Positions 1-10,283 of a DNA stretch of 53,147 nucleotides are shown in pieces (the first letter of the stretch is position 1; each line of letters starts with the position of its first letter). The stretch is taken from NCBI GenBank assembly GCA_016712275.1, contig JADJRI010000036.1, positions 1-53,147 of the forward strand, read 5' to 3'. The DNA is from Planctomycetota bacterium (GTDB lineage: Bacteria; Planctomycetota; Phycisphaerae; UBA1845; UTPLA1). The position numbers and the translations under genes were made by a program. Below the pieces are notes generated by a model, which had not been told where the DNA came from, did no database searches, and was given only the letters and a program-made list of their open reading frames with translations.

Positions 1-150
1 ATCATCGTGATGAACGCCATCTGACAACAAACCAAGAACCAGGGTGGCGAGCCAACAGATCAGAACCGTCAGTAAGATCGACTTTGTCGCTATTCCGGGG
101 TGCGTAGTGTTCGACGGTATGCGATTGACCCCACGGATGTCAGGTGACAT
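1..150 (-). CDS. Start of a membrane-anchored protein of unknown function (partial)
   Basis: Reading leftwards from an ATG at 150, 50 codons stay open to the window edge. The peptide starts MSPDIRGVNRIPSNTTHPG and then has one strong hydrophobic segment at about residues 24-41 (SILLTVLICWLATLVLGLL), followed by a polar stretch. This fits a signal anchor or first membrane helix. The ATG overlaps the last codons and stop of nadK by 11 bases, so the two genes are probably translationally coupled in one operon. No family can be named from 50 residues. The open frame, the overlap and the helix are seen; that it is a gene is inferred. Confidence 0.55.
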   Translation of the reverse strand, partial: MSPDIRGVNRIPSNTTHPGIATKSILLTVLICWLATLVLGLLSDGVHHDD

Positions 151-1064
151 CAACGCCCCACTTCAACTTGCTGATGAGTGTATCCAGCGGGCGACGCTTC
201 GGATTGCGGACCAATCGCGCGGGATGAAGGGACTTGCTGACCAATACGCGCGACCCGGAGCTGAGCACGCAAATCGACTGGCCATCGAGCACCGCTGCTG
301 CGCCGCTACTCTGCGGCAATACACGAATGCAAATATTCGATTCGGCCGACACGACAACCGGCCGCTGGGTAAAAGAGTGTGGACAGCGCGGGGTCATAAT
401 CATGGCTTCGACACTTGGTTCGACGATGGGTCCGCCGCAAGACATGTTGTGTGCGGTGGAGCCGGTGGGCGTTGCAAGAATGACGCCGTCGCCGGCGATG
501 ATGCAGAGACGGCTGGTCGTCGATGCTGACTTCGAGGTTGATGGTGCGGTAGGGATCGCCGACGCGGATGACGCAATCGTTGAGCGACATGCCGCTCCAC
601 GTTTCGCCATCGGGAGAAACAACTCGCACATCGAGGACCATTCGATGGCTGATGAGCGCCTCGTTGCCGATGATATCGTCGAGCGAGTTATAGATTTCGT
701 TTTCGTCGAAGTCCGCGAGATAGCCGAGCTTGCCCATGTTGACGCCGATGATGGGCACCTGTCGCTGCTGCATGGCTTGGGCGGCGTGCAGAATCGTGCC
801 GTCGCCTCCCATGGCGATGACATAATCCGGAGCGGCCAAATTCAATTTTTCGGGCTTGTTGGCAAGGTCGGAGCCGGCCAAGAGGCCCCGCTCGTTCAAC
901 CACTTGGACATGCGGTCAAACGCGGCGGCGACATGCGGCTTGCCGGCATTGCCGAGAAGAAAAATTCCGGGTTTTGAGCGTTGGGCTGTCATTGTCGGCT
1001 TCGCAGGCGATTCCGAGTCTTCTTCCAATACTCCATTTTCAACAATCATCTTATCGGCAATCAA
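140..1064 (-). CDS. nadK: NAD kinase, one frameshift
   Basis: ATP-dependent (or polyphosphate-dependent) phosphorylation of NAD to NADP in the cytoplasm. The N-terminal part carries the family signature GGDGT at about residues 86-90, followed by GVNMGKLGYLADF and SLNDCVI. The second half contains the conserved GDGVILATPTGSTAHNMS block and ends GVDVT at a TGA. These two halves lie in different frames, switching at about 505-515, immediately after the codons for IDDQPSL; one extra or missing base explains it. Total length of about 305 codons matches bacterial NAD kinases. The ATG at 1064 gives a 30-residue leader before the domain; ATGs closer to the domain are possible starts. It is transcribed away from the AAA gene at 1183, with about 120 bases between them that must hold both promoters. 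Confidence 0.93.
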
Positions 1065-1182
1065 GGCCGACGTCGCTTTCGTATGTGTGCCGCCACGAAT
1101 ACGTTATGATAATTGGTAAATAGTCGGCACGCGAAGAGGCAATTCGACCGGCCTCCATGCTTCGTCCAATTGAGAGAAAACA

Positions 1183-2281
1183 ATGGCCGTTTCATACGAC
1201 ACGTTTGAGCGACTCAAGGAACGCGGGCTGGCTGCCTACAAGTCCGGCGATTTTGCCGCCGCGAAGCCTACCTGATGCAGGCGGCGGACGCCATGATCAA
1301 GATCGCCGCCGATACCACCGACGCCTCGCAGCGGACACGGCGCAAGGCGATGGCCGCGGAGCTGATCGAATTTGCCAAGCAGTGCGATCAGCGCGTTGAG
1401 GACAAGCGGACGAATCGAAGGTCGGCCGCGAAGGATGGCGACGATACGGGCGGGAAAGCCAGCGACTGGATCATCCGCGAGGTTCCGACCATCGGCTTTG
1501 ACGACATTGCCGGTCTGGACGAGGTGAAGCACGAAATTCGGCTCAAGATGATTTATCCGTTTGCCCATCCGGAGCTGGCATCGCAATACAAGATCGGCGT
1601 CGGCGGCGGATTGCTGCTTTATGGGCCGCCCGGCACCGGCAAGACAATGATCGCCAAGGCCATTGCGAAGGAAATCGAAGCGACAATGTTCGTCGTTTCG
1701 CCGGCGCAGGTGCTGAGCAAATGGGTGGGCGAGGCCGAGCAGAATATTCGTAAACTTTTCGAAGCGGCCAAAGCCGAACCCAAGGCTATCATCTTCATAG
1801 ATGAAATTGAAGCCATGGTTCCGTCGCGACGGGATTCAAACAGCAGCGTGATGACGCGTGTGGTGCCACAAATTCTACAGGAGATCGAAGGATTCGACCG
1901 CAAGGGCGATCGGCCCCTGCTATTCGTCGGCGCGACGAACGAACCCTGGGCGCTGGATTCGGCCATGATGCGGCCCGGACGATTCGATGCCAAAGTCTAT
2001 GTATGCACCGGCCCGGCACAAGCTGGAAATCTATCTCGGCAAGCGGCCCCTGGACCGGACGTGGATTTGCGGACATGGTGGCTTTGCTCGACGGCTATAG
2101 CGGCGCTGATATCAAGGCGATTGTCGATCGTGCCGCAACCATTCCGTTCATGGAGGCCGTTGGGGGCGGAGCGCCGCGCCCCATCAGCCGGCCGGACCTG
2201 GAGCGGATGATCCACGACGTGCCGCCGAGCGTACGCAAGAAGGATCTCATTCGATTCGAGCAATTCGCCCAAGCGAATTGA
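1183..2281 (+). CDS. Vps4-like AAA ATPase with N-terminal MIT-like helical domain (frameshifted)
   Basis: Seen in order: an N-terminal helical stretch of about 70 residues (YDTFERLKERGLAAYKSGDF, then YLMQAADAMIKIA and a third helix ending ELIEFAKQCD) that follows the MIT/TPR-like pattern; a charged linker; the meiotic-clade AAA start FDDIAGLDEVK; Walker A GPPGTGKT at 1623-1646; pore loop SKWVGEAE; Walker B IIFIDEIEA near 1788; a second region with ATNEPWALDSAMMRPGRFD; GYSGADI; and a C-terminal PPSVRKKDLIRFEQFAQAN, which resembles the last helix of Vps4. Known: this clade (Vps4, spastin, katanin) remodels protein filaments or complexes using ATP. Frame breaks lie near 1264 and between about 2000 and 2070, where RHKLEIYLGKRPL sits in a third frame. 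It precedes the gene at 2341 by about 60 bases and probably shares its transcript. Family call is firm; substrate unknown. Confidence 0.88.
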
Positions 2282-2340
2282 CGCAAACAAATAAGCCGCA
2301 CAGTCGAAGGCGAATGTGCCACACAAGTTACGAGTAAACC

Positions 2341-4082
2341 ATGCCGGAACGGTTTGATCTGAACAAACTGACACTCGATCCCAATCTGGTCGGCTGCATT
2401 GCGCCGGCCGATGAATTATTCGGTTTCTTTACGCGGGAACTGCTCGTTCCGCCCGCGTGCGTAGCGCTGGCCTATGGCAACGGGCATCAGCCGGTGTTGC
2501 TCGCATCGAATCGGCCGATCGAGGCCGGCAATGCGCGTGAGATTCTGTTTGTTCGCTCGGTGCCGTTTCAGCTTGATTTCACTCTTGAGGATTGCCTTCG
2601 AGCGATGGATTTCCCATTGATGCGATCGTTCGCATGACCGTTCAGGTCATGCCGGAACGGATTGATCTGGAGGCGTTTCGGCGGACGCTGGTCGGCAGTC
2701 GCCGGGAGGTTCGCGTCGATCGGCTGCAATTGCACTGCGAAGATGTGGTGCGGCTGTCGGTGGAGAAATTCGTGAAGGCCCGCGACGGCGCGACGCTGGT
2801 CGAGTCGGCCACATGGGACGCTTTTGATGCGGCACTGGCGGCGGATTTCAAGTCGCTCGGATTTGAATGCGGATTGGCGCTCGGGCGGGATCCACGGCTG
2901 ACGCTTCGCTCCATCGCATTCGAGGAATCGCGGCATACGGCGCGCTCGATGGAAATGCGGGCGGAGCGGGAGCGGGAAGAGGCCGCGCGTCGCGAACGTG
3001 CCGCGAAAGCCCGCGAAGCCCATCTGGTTGAAGTCTCCGCGATGGTTGAGAAAGTGAAGATGATGGCGGATTCCGGCGGCGCGCTGAATGTCGCGGAGTT
3101 GATCCGGACCTTTGACGTGGGTCAGCGCGGGCAACTCTATCAAGGGCTGCTGGCCGACGTTAGACCTGACGCCGCAACGAAGAATATTCTGGCGGTCGCG
3201 GGCGGAGAGCTTCTGTGGATCGATCCGGCCAATGTTCAATCGCCAATGCGCCGGCAGGCCCTGCCGACGGACGCCGGCGCCCTGCGCTCGGTGCGGGTGT
3301 CACGCGCGCCGGGCGGCGGGCAGATACTCGTCGGATCGCGGCACGGCGTACATGCCATGAACGAGAATGGCGAGGACGTCGTGACCTATTCATTCGCGCC
3401 GCGCGAGGACATCCGCGGCGGGGTTAATGCCGCGACCGTGGCATCCATTGGCTTCTTGCCACGCATTCCGAGGTCGGCCTGCTTCGATGGAAGATCGGCG
3501 AGCCCGCGTCGATGCGCGCTTTGCCTCACGGATTTCACAGAGGGCAGCAAGGCCGTGCGCGATGTGCAGGCGGACGAAAGCGGACGGGTCTGGCTGGCGG
3601 TCGACAATCTGGCGATCGGCTGGCGGCTTGACTCAGACGCACCGCAATTCGCTTTTCCGGCGCCCGGCGAAATCACGACGCTGCTGATCGCCGACGGCCA
3701 TGCCATCGCGGGGTTGCGCGACGGTTCGATTGTTCGGTGGCTCATCGGCGACCCGAAACCGGCGATGGAAACGGTGCGGGCGGCGCTGGGCAAGCCGGTT
3801 CAATCGCTCGAGTGGATCTCGGGCGGCGGGCTGCCCAGACTTCTGATCGGCGATGGACGGCCGCACCTCGATCTGCATGTGCTGGGTGACAGCTATTCGG
3901 CACAGTATCGCAGCCTGCACGATTTGCGATGGGGATTCGCCGCTGAAGACCTGATCGCCGCGGTGAACGACCGGCGGGATCATTTGTTTGTCTGGTCGCC
4001 GGATTCGCCGGACCTGCCGCGGGGCGCGCTGGCCGTGGGCCGGGCGACGGGCCGTTCGATTCAGGATGTGGCGCTATTGTGA
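2341..4082 (+). CDS. SPFH/band-7-like domain, coiled coil and beta-propeller protein (frameshifted)
   Basis: About 580 codons from ATG 2341. Residues 1-210 alternate short strands and helices in a band-7 pattern: a beta-rich first part ending PIDAIVRMTVQVMPER, a helical stretch DVVRLSVEKFVKA, then a lobe with LGFECG and LTLRSIAFEESRH. Next comes a charged coiled coil (MEMRAEREREEAARRERAAK). The rest is strand-rich with repeats of the type ILAVAGGELLWID, ILVGSRHGVHAMNENG, VGLLRWKIGEPA, VWLAVDNLAIGWRL and HAIAGLRDGSIVRWLIG, as in WD40/YVTN propellers. There is no membrane helix. One frame break lies near 2605 and a compensating pair at about 3450 and 3535. It lies 60 bases after the AAA gene, so I infer it is the ATPase's partner or adaptor. 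The SPFH assignment is by pattern only and could be wrong; the propeller is more certain. Confidence 0.72.
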
Positions 4083-4228
4083 AAAAGGCGACACTTGTGC
4101 CCAGTACGCCAAATGCGGGTATTTTTGACCCCAGGTGAAAATCCCCGCGATTGGCGCAGTTCAGTACCCTTTCAGAATTGACGAGTCATCAGATCAGCTC
4201 TGAGAAAATTCCTGACTTCGAGAAAGAG

Positions 4229-5889
4229 CTATCGCGCGAACTTTGACGGGTCCAGCGAGCCGAGGCCCTGTTCCCAGTTGATCGTCAGACCGCCGCGGCG
4301 CGGCTTGTTGCGGCGCTTTTCGATTTCGGCGCGTTCCGCTTTTTCACGGGCGATTTCTTCCGGGGTCGGCTCGGGCGGCGGCTCTTTGAGCGACAGGCCG
4401 ATTTTCTTCGCCTCGCGGTCCAATTTCAAAACGCGGGCTTCGACCTCCTGGCCGACCTTGACGACATCGGTCACGGATTTGACGTGCTTCTCGGACAATT
4501 CGGAAATGTGGATGAGGGCGTCGACGCCTTCTTCGAGGTTGACAAATGCGCCGAATTCCGTCGTTCGAACGACGGTGCCTTTTATTTTCGAGCCCGATGG
4601 ATAGCGCTCGGCCACCGCCTCCCAAGGGTCGCCCTTGAGCGCCTTGAGGCTGAGCGATACGCGCTGCTTGTCCGGCTCGCAGCTCAAGATGATGGCCTCA
4701 ACGACATCGCCCTCTTTAACGACATCGGACGGCTGGCGCACCCGCTGCGTCCAGCTTAGTTCGCTGATGGGGAGCAATGCATCAAGACCCGGCTCCAATT
4801 CGACGAACGCGCCGAAGTTCTGAAGTCGAACAACACGGCCGCTGACCTTGAACCGATCGTATATTTTTCCGTCGCGCTGAGCCAGGGATTCGGTGTGGCC
4901 TGCTTGAGGCTGAGCGATATTTTCTTTTTCTCTTTGTTGATTTTCGTGATCTTGACTTCGATCTCGTCGCCGACTTTGACGACATCCTCGGGCTTGTTGA
5001 CGCGGCCCCAACTCATGTCGCTGATATGCAGGAGGCCATCGACGCCGCCGATATCGACAAACGCGCCATACTCGGCAAGGTTTTTGACTTTGCCGCGTTT
5101 CACCTCGCCGACTTGCAATTCGTCGAACTGCTTGTCGCGGGTGACTTCGGCCTCGCGCTGAAGAACTTTGCGGCGCGAGAGAACGACACTTTTTTCTTCC
5201 AGATCGAACTTGCCGACCTCGGCGTGAATCGTCTGGCCGATGAGATCGGAGATGTCTTTGACGAAGTGGATATCGACCTGGCTGGCGGGGATGAACCCGC
5301 GGATGCCCTCGATATCGACTTCGAGACCGCCCTTGTTCATGCCTGAGACTTTGCCTTCGACGACAAGCCCGACATGCATGTTCTTCATGATGGACGCCTG
5401 CTTGGCCTGCTTGCGCGACACCTTGAGCAGGCCGCCGAGGTCGTCGGCGCCGATGACGAGGACTTCGATGGAATCGCCGATTTTGTAGGTCTCGTGCTTG
5501 TCGATTTCCATCTTCGACACAACGCCGAGCATCTTGGTGCCGAAATCGATCAGGATGTCCTCACTGCCGATGTTGGCGACACGCCCCTTCAGCAAGTCCC
5601 CCACTTTGGGCTCGCCGGCCGACGGCGCGGCGGCGGCTGAACCGCCTTCAACGGCCGTTGAGGAAATGCCCGCCATGGCGGCATCCAATTCCTTGTCGAG
5701 CGATGCATCCTGATCGTTTGCGATGGAAGCAGCGAGATCGGATGCATTGAATCGCGGAGGCTGAGGCACCGCTTCCGGGCGCGGCGCGGGTGCCGCATGT
5801 TGCGCCGGACTGCCATTGCCTTGCTCGGCCGGGGAAGGTGTGGACTGTGATTCAGGATTGGACGCGGGCGGGTTCGAAGTGGGTTCCAT
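4229..5889 (-). CDS. rpsA: 30S ribosomal protein S1, one frameshift
   Basis: Binds mRNA on the small ribosomal subunit and helps initiation. After an acidic, proline/alanine-rich N-terminal extension of about 95 residues there are five S1 (OB-fold) domains. The last three are most typical, with GAFVDIGGVDGLLHISDMSW, GAFVELEPGLDALLPISELSW and GAFVNLEEGVDALIHISELS, each ending in a KKISLSLK-type strand. The tail is basic (RRNKPRRGG). The frame breaks once at about 4846-4850, between YTIGS and KVSGRVVRL, which a single missing A repairs. Start ATG 5889 is the only one ahead of the extension. E. coli S1 has six domains; five plus an extension fits this lineage. No terminator is obvious between its stop and the convergent propeller gene at 4082. 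Confidence 0.95.
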
Positions 5890-6235
5890 GACGAACGACT
5901 TTCGTGCTTACTGCAACGCGCGCCGCCGAGACGGCGCTTTGGCGATGCCGCCCGGAACAACTCGCGTTGTCCGACGGCAACTAACGGGCAAGGCTTTCAC
6001 ATGTCGGACGCGGTCCAACCCGCCACATGACCCCATGTATGGGCTTGGCGTATCGACGGTGTCGGCCTGACTTTCAGATGGTTTTTTTGTTCATTGTCCG
6101 CGAGAGCGCGGTCGAAGCAATCTCCAATTCGGTAGCCCCCTAGCATATCGTCTCGAATGGCGCAAGTCGACCCCATCGAAGAGGATTCACACGATCCTCG
6201 CAAATCGGCCCAAATAAGGCAACAAATCTAACAAA
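5890..6235. other. Intergenic region upstream of rpsA
   Basis: About 346 bases between the rpsA start and the rpoD terminator. No supportable gene is present. It should hold the rpsA promoter and a long 5' leader, but I could not pick a convincing -35/-10 pair. An A-rich patch at about 6083-6092 and a short repeat of CAAATCGGCCC near 6210-6240 are the only structures noted. Confidence 0.5.
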
Positions 6236-6269
6236 TCGGCCCCGGCGTGAGGAGTCACGCCGGGGCCGA
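6236..6269 (-). terminator. Intrinsic terminator after rpoD
   Basis: Perfect 15-bp inverted repeat (arms 6236-6250 and 6255-6269, 4-base loop), very GC-rich, 44 bases past the rpoD stop. On the minus strand it is followed by a T-rich stretch (TTTGTTAGATTTGTTG). Confidence 0.85.
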
Positions 6270-6312
6270 TGTTGAGGTTAATTACTCAGAATCTTCAGGC
6301 CATGTCGCGGAG

Positions 6313-8076
6313 CTAAAAATCCTCCGGCTGCTTGAGATTGCCGTCGCGATCCATGAAGCCTTCGAGCTTGCGGCAGCGAACCGGGTGCTGCAGCTTGCGG
6401 ATGGCCTTGGCTTCAACCTGGCGAACGCGCTCGCGCGTAACTTTGAAGATCTTGCCAACCTCTTCGAGCGTGTAGGTATAGCCATCGCCGATGCCGTAGC
6501 GGAGCTTGATGATTTCCCGCTCGCGATAGGTCAGCGACTTGAGCACCTGCTCGATGCGGTCCTTCAGCATTTCATTGCTGGCCGTGCTCACCGGGCTTTC
6601 GGCCGAGCCGTCCTCGATGAAATCGCCGAAGTAGGAATCTTCGCCTTCGCCGACCGGCCGATCGAGGGAGATCGGATGGCGGCTGATCTTCATGACGCGG
6701 CGCACCTCGCCGACGGGCATCTTCGCCTTCTTGGCGATTTCATCCATCGTCGCTTCGCGGCCGAGTTCCTGAAGAAGCTCGCGAGAGATGTTCCGGAGGC
6801 GGCTCATCGTTTCGATCATGTGAACCGGAATGCGAATCGTCCGGGCATGATCGGCAATGGCCCGGGTGATCGCCTGGCGAATCCACCACGTGGCATAGGT
6901 GCTGAACTTGTAGCCGCGCTTGTATTCGTATTTGTCCACGGCGCGCATGAGGCCGGTGTTGCCTTCCTGAATGATGTCGAGGAAAGGCAGGCCGCGATTG
7001 CGATATTTCTTCGCAATGGAGACGACGAGCCGCAAGTTGCCGCCGGACAGCTTGCGCTTCGCGTCCTCGTATTCGGAATAGACTCGGCGCACATCGAGCA
7101 CGCGCCGCCGCAGGGCCTGTGGCGATTCGAGCACGAGGTCCTGAAGGCCGGCGAGCTCATCTCGCATTGCCTCGATTTCCTCGGCGGGCATCGATTCGCG
7201 CGTGCGAGAATCGTTGAGGCGGCGTTCGAGGTCCATCATCTTGTCCGAGAGCGCGTAGAGCTTGCGCATCATCGGCGTGACCTTGCTGGTTCGCAGGGCC
7301 AGTTCCTCAAACAGGCGCACGCACTTTCGTCGGCGCTTGTTGATGGCCCGGACGATTTCATCGCGGGCCTTCGCGGCGAGGTGGGTGTCCTCCAGCTTGA
7401 CCCAGTCTTCCTGATTTTGCTCCATCAATCGACGGGCGGTTTTCAGGTTGCCGGGGAGGCGTTGAAGCACCGTTTGCTTGGCCTGATTCTCGCCGGTCGA
7501 AATCTTCATGGTTCGGTCGAACGGCAACGAGCCATCGTGGACCGATTGAAGTAATTCGGCGGCTGTGTTCAGGCTGCAATCGGACTCGAGCACCATGCGA
7601 CGAAAAGCCATGCGCGTCAGTTCGATTTTCTTCGCGAGGGAGATTTCCTCGGTGCGCAGCAACGGAATCTCGCCCATCTGGGTGAGGTACATGCGCACCG
7701 GATCATCAATCCGGCGACTGGGCGCTTCGACCGCGGCATCGTCCTCAACGGCAACCGTGGGAATGCCGGATGCGCCGGCCCCCGCCTTCTTTGCAGTCGG
7801 GCCATTCTTGGCCAGCAGTTTCTCGGCATCGGCCTCGTCGATCATGTCGATGCCGTTCTCCTCCAGCCGGAAGAGAATGGACTCGAGGCGATCGGGCATG
7901 ACGGCTTCATCGGGAAGCGCGTCGTTCAGTTCTTCCCAAGTCAGAAAGCCGTGCATTTTCCCTTTAATAATCAGCTCGCCGATCGATGCGTCGACGGGAT
8001 CGAGCGGGCTCGCCATCGAATTCGCAACGGTCGAGGCTGCAGATGCTTGTTTGGTCATCACTCGCGACATATTCAT
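6313..8076 (-). CDS. rpoD: RNA polymerase primary sigma factor RpoD/SigA
   Basis: Intact 587-residue sigma-70 factor that directs core RNA polymerase to housekeeping promoters. Seen: an N-terminal region 1.1-like part; region 1.2 DPVRMYLTQMGEIPLL at about 126-141; a long non-conserved region; region 2 GNLRLVVSIAKKYRNRGLPF through KFSTYATWWIRQAITRAIAD; region 3; and region 4 with LTYREREIIKLRYG and the helix-turn-helix TLEEVGKIFKVTRERVRQVE. Its order next to dnaG recalls the classical rpsU-dnaG-rpoD macromolecular synthesis operon, but rpsU is replaced here by other genes and 320 bases separate dnaG from rpoD. Start ATG 8076, with in-frame ATG 8070 as alternative. Confidence 0.98.
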   Translation of the reverse strand: MNMSRVMTKQASAASTVANSMASPLDPVDASIGELIIKGKMHGFLTWEELNDALPDEAVMPDRLESILFRLEENGIDMIDEADAEKLLAKNGPTAKKAGAGASGIPTVAVEDDAAVEAPSRRIDDPVRMYLTQMGEIPLLRTEEISLAKKIELTRMAFRRMVLESDCSLNTAAELLQSVHDGSLPFDRTMKISTGENQAKQTVLQRLPGNLKTARRLMEQNQEDWVKLEDTHLAAKARDEIVRAINKRRRKCVRLFEELALRTSKVTPMMRKLYALSDKMMDLERRLNDSRTRESMPAEEIEAMRDELAGLQDLVLESPQALRRRVLDVRRVYSEYEDAKRKLSGGNLRLVVSIAKKYRNRGLPFLDIIQEGNTGLMRAVDKYEYKRGYKFSTYATWWIRQAITRAIADHARTIRIPVHMIETMSRLRNISRELLQELGREATMDEIAKKAKMPVGEVRRVMKISRHPISLDRPVGEGEDSYFGDFIEDGSAESPVSTASNEMLKDRIEQVLKSLTYREREIIKLRYGIGDGYTYTLEEVGKIFKVTRERVRQVEAKAIRKLQHPVRCRKLEGFMDRDGNLKQPEDF

Positions 8077-8399
8077 GCGGCTCCAATGTTGGATCGCGAA
8101 ACAAACGAAAGAACAATCGCCGGCGCCGCCCCCTACAGTCGTCGCCGCATGTTCTCAACCACAATCGCATTCCGCGGAGTCGCGAATTGTCCGCCGCAAT
8201 CAGATGCGACCGGAAACATCGCGCCGTCTTCCGCGGGAAACCACGATCTGGCACCGTACGTTTCGGCGGCCGTTCGCCCACGACACTTGTCGCGGTGTAA
8301 TGCGAACGACCTTGTCCAAAGGTCAAACTCCTAGTCTCATTACCCTTCATCAACGCGCCGATTCTCGGCGTTTTGCGAACCGCGATTGATCGGCGCCCG
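8077..8399. other. Intergenic region between dnaG and rpoD
   Basis: About 320 bases with no convincing gene. On the minus strand a TTGACC at 8326-8321 could be a -35 box, but the best -10 (CATTAC) is weak and spaced at 18. A short inverted repeat GACCTT-N5-AAGGTC at 8308-8324 overlaps it and could be an operator. Its position suggests rpoD can be transcribed separately from dnaG. Confidence 0.35.
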
Positions 8400-10283
8400 C
8401 TATTGAGGGGCTGCCAGATACTTTCGCGGAGCAAAGTGATTGACCCTTCGGGCCAGATCCGTCATGGCGAGGGCCTTCGCGCGATGCGCGCCCTCGGCTT
8501 TCGAATCGATCCCAACCGGGTCCGCCTCATCCATGAGGTCTTTTTGATACTGATTCGTCTTCAATTCGCCCAACAGGCGTTCTCGATATTCCGACTCTCT
8601 CAAGTACGACAAACGATCCAAACTCAATTCGAGCGACCGCTCATAATTTCCGCGACGCTCGCCTTCGGACTGCATGTCCGTGATTTTTCCCACCAACTCC
8701 GCCGATTCAAACCGGCTCAGAAACCGGACGAAACTAAACTCGTCCGCTTCACGGATGGCCGCTTCAAAACCAAGCGCTATTTCCCTCAAATCGTCGTCCG
8801 GGATCAGACGAGCAACTTCAAAATCCGCTTCAATGTTGCCAAACAGCTCTGGCGCATTGAGCAAAACACACAGAATCTCCCGCACGACGGCCGAGGCTTC
8901 ATTCTGAGCGCGGGCCACGCGTGCGGCACCGGTCGCGGCCGCAGTGCCCACAGGCGCACTGCGACGGGCCACAATTCTTAATTGCCGATGGACCTCATCA
9001 ATGGAGAGGCCCAGCAACTTTCCCACCTGATTGAGAATCAACCCCCGTTGAATTGGATCAATCGCACCAAAGTCCGTTGAACTGACGACCAGCGAGAGAT
9101 ACTCCTCGATCGCCTTCACCCGGTCCGGGCCGGATACCGCATCGCGGTATCGCCCTCTGACCTGATTCCATTTGAATTCTAGCGCGTCGGTGGCCGAGGT
9201 CAAAACCTCGTCAAAGGCATTTGCCCCTTCTGAAACGAGCAGGTCCGCAGGGTCTTTCCCTTTTGGGACGTGGGACAGTCGAACATCCAGCTTTTCAGCG
9301 ATGAACACGGGAAGCGATCGATCGGCCGCCCGCCGCCCGGCTTCGTCCGAATCGAAAACCAGTGTCACGGAATCGACATATCGCCGCAGCAATCTGGCGT
9401 GCTCCGTCGTGAGCGCCGTTCCCAAAGTGGCCACGGTATGGCCGAAGCCGAATTGCTGAGCCAAAAGGCAATCCAGATAGCCTTCGACGACGACGGCCAT
9501 TCGACTTTTCGCAAATGCATCCTTTGCCGCGTGAATGCCATACATGCAGCGGCTCTTATCAAACAAGGCGTTTTGGGGCGAGTTCACGTATTTGGCCGGA
9601 TCATCATCCAAAGCCCGGCCGCCACAACCGACGACGCGGTTCATTGCATCAAAAATGGGAAACATCAGCGGATTGCGAAACCCATCGTACGTTGTGCCAT
9701 CTTCGCGCCGCTTCAAGAGTCCCGCCTCAACGAGCCACTCGGTGGGGATGTTCGCGCCGGCGGCGGCATTTCGCAGCGATTCCCAACTGGCAGGCGCAAA
9801 ACCGATCACGAATTTTTGGGCCGATTCTTCCGAGATTCCGCGGGATTCTGCGTATTTTCTCGCAGATTCGGCCGAGGGAGATTCCCACAACTGCTTTTGA
9901 AACCAGCGACTGGCCCAGCGGTTGACGCGCTCCAAGTCACTCTTGCCGGGCTGTTCCGGACTCCGCGGCGTTGACGTTCGTCGCTCATCCTCGATGGAAA
10001 TTCCGGCACGCTGAGCCAGTAATTCTCGCGCTTCGGGAAACGGAATACCCTCTTTTGCCTGCACGAATTTGAAAACATCGCCGCCCTGGCCGCATCCAAA
10101 GCACTTGAAAATCTGTTTGTCGGGCAGCACATTGAATGAGGGCGTCTTTTCATTGTGAAAAGGGCAAAGCCCTTTGAAGTTGCGACCGGCGCGCTTCAGG
10201 GTTACATAAGTGGAAACGACATCAACGATGTCGCTTGCCGTTCGAATTCGTTCGGTCATCTCAGAAATTTCGCGATTGAGCAC
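8400..10283 (-). CDS. dnaG: DNA primase
   Basis: Makes RNA primers at the replication fork together with the DnaB helicase. Intact, 627 residues, of normal length. Seen: an N-terminal zinc-binding CHC2 module with CPFHNEKTPSF at about 41-51 and CFGCGQGGD at about 61-69; the catalytic core with GRALDDDPAKYVNSP; the TOPRIM motifs VVVEGYLDCL and LVFDSDEAGRRAA; and a helical C-terminal helicase-interaction domain. Start ATG 10283, with a second in-frame ATG at 10256 (MTERIRTASDIVDVVSTYV) where most family members begin, so the true start may be nine codons in. It is divergent from the rhodanese gene, with an AT-rich shared upstream region. Confidence 0.98.
   Translation of the reverse strand: MLNREISEMTERIRTASDIVDVVSTYVTLKRAGRNFKGLCPFHNEKTPSFNVLPDKQIFKCFGCGQGGDVFKFVQAKEGIPFPEARELLAQRAGISIEDERRTSTPRSPEQPGKSDLERVNRWASRWFQKQLWESPSAESARKYAESRGISEESAQKFVIGFAPASWESLRNAAAGANIPTEWLVEAGLLKRREDGTTYDGFRNPLMFPIFDAMNRVVGCGGRALDDDPAKYVNSPQNALFDKSRCMYGIHAAKDAFAKSRMAVVVEGYLDCLLAQQFGFGHTVATLGTALTTEHARLLRRYVDSVTLVFDSDEAGRRAADRSLPVFIAEKLDVRLSHVPKGKDPADLLVSEGANAFDEVLTSATDALEFKWNQVRGRYRDAVSGPDRVKAIEEYLSLVVSSTDFGAIDPIQRGLILNQVGKLLGLSIDEVHRQLRIVARRSAPVGTAAATGAARVARAQNEASAVVREILCVLLNAPELFGNIEADFEVARLIPDDDLREIALGFEAAIREADEFSFVRFLSRFESAELVGKITDMQSEGERRGNYERSLELSLDRLSYLRESEYRERLLGELKTNQYQKDLMDEADPVGIDSKAEGAHRAKALAMTDLARRVNHFAPRKYLAAPQ

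Noticed and set aside
6247..7554. 435-codon open frame on the plus strand opposite rpoD
   Set aside because: Antisense shadow caused by GC-rich codon structure; it reads through the rpoD terminator palindrome and matches no family.
7964..8434. 156-codon open frame covering the dnaG-rpoD gap
   Set aside because: Arg-rich, overlaps both real genes on the same strand in another frame; not credible as a protein.
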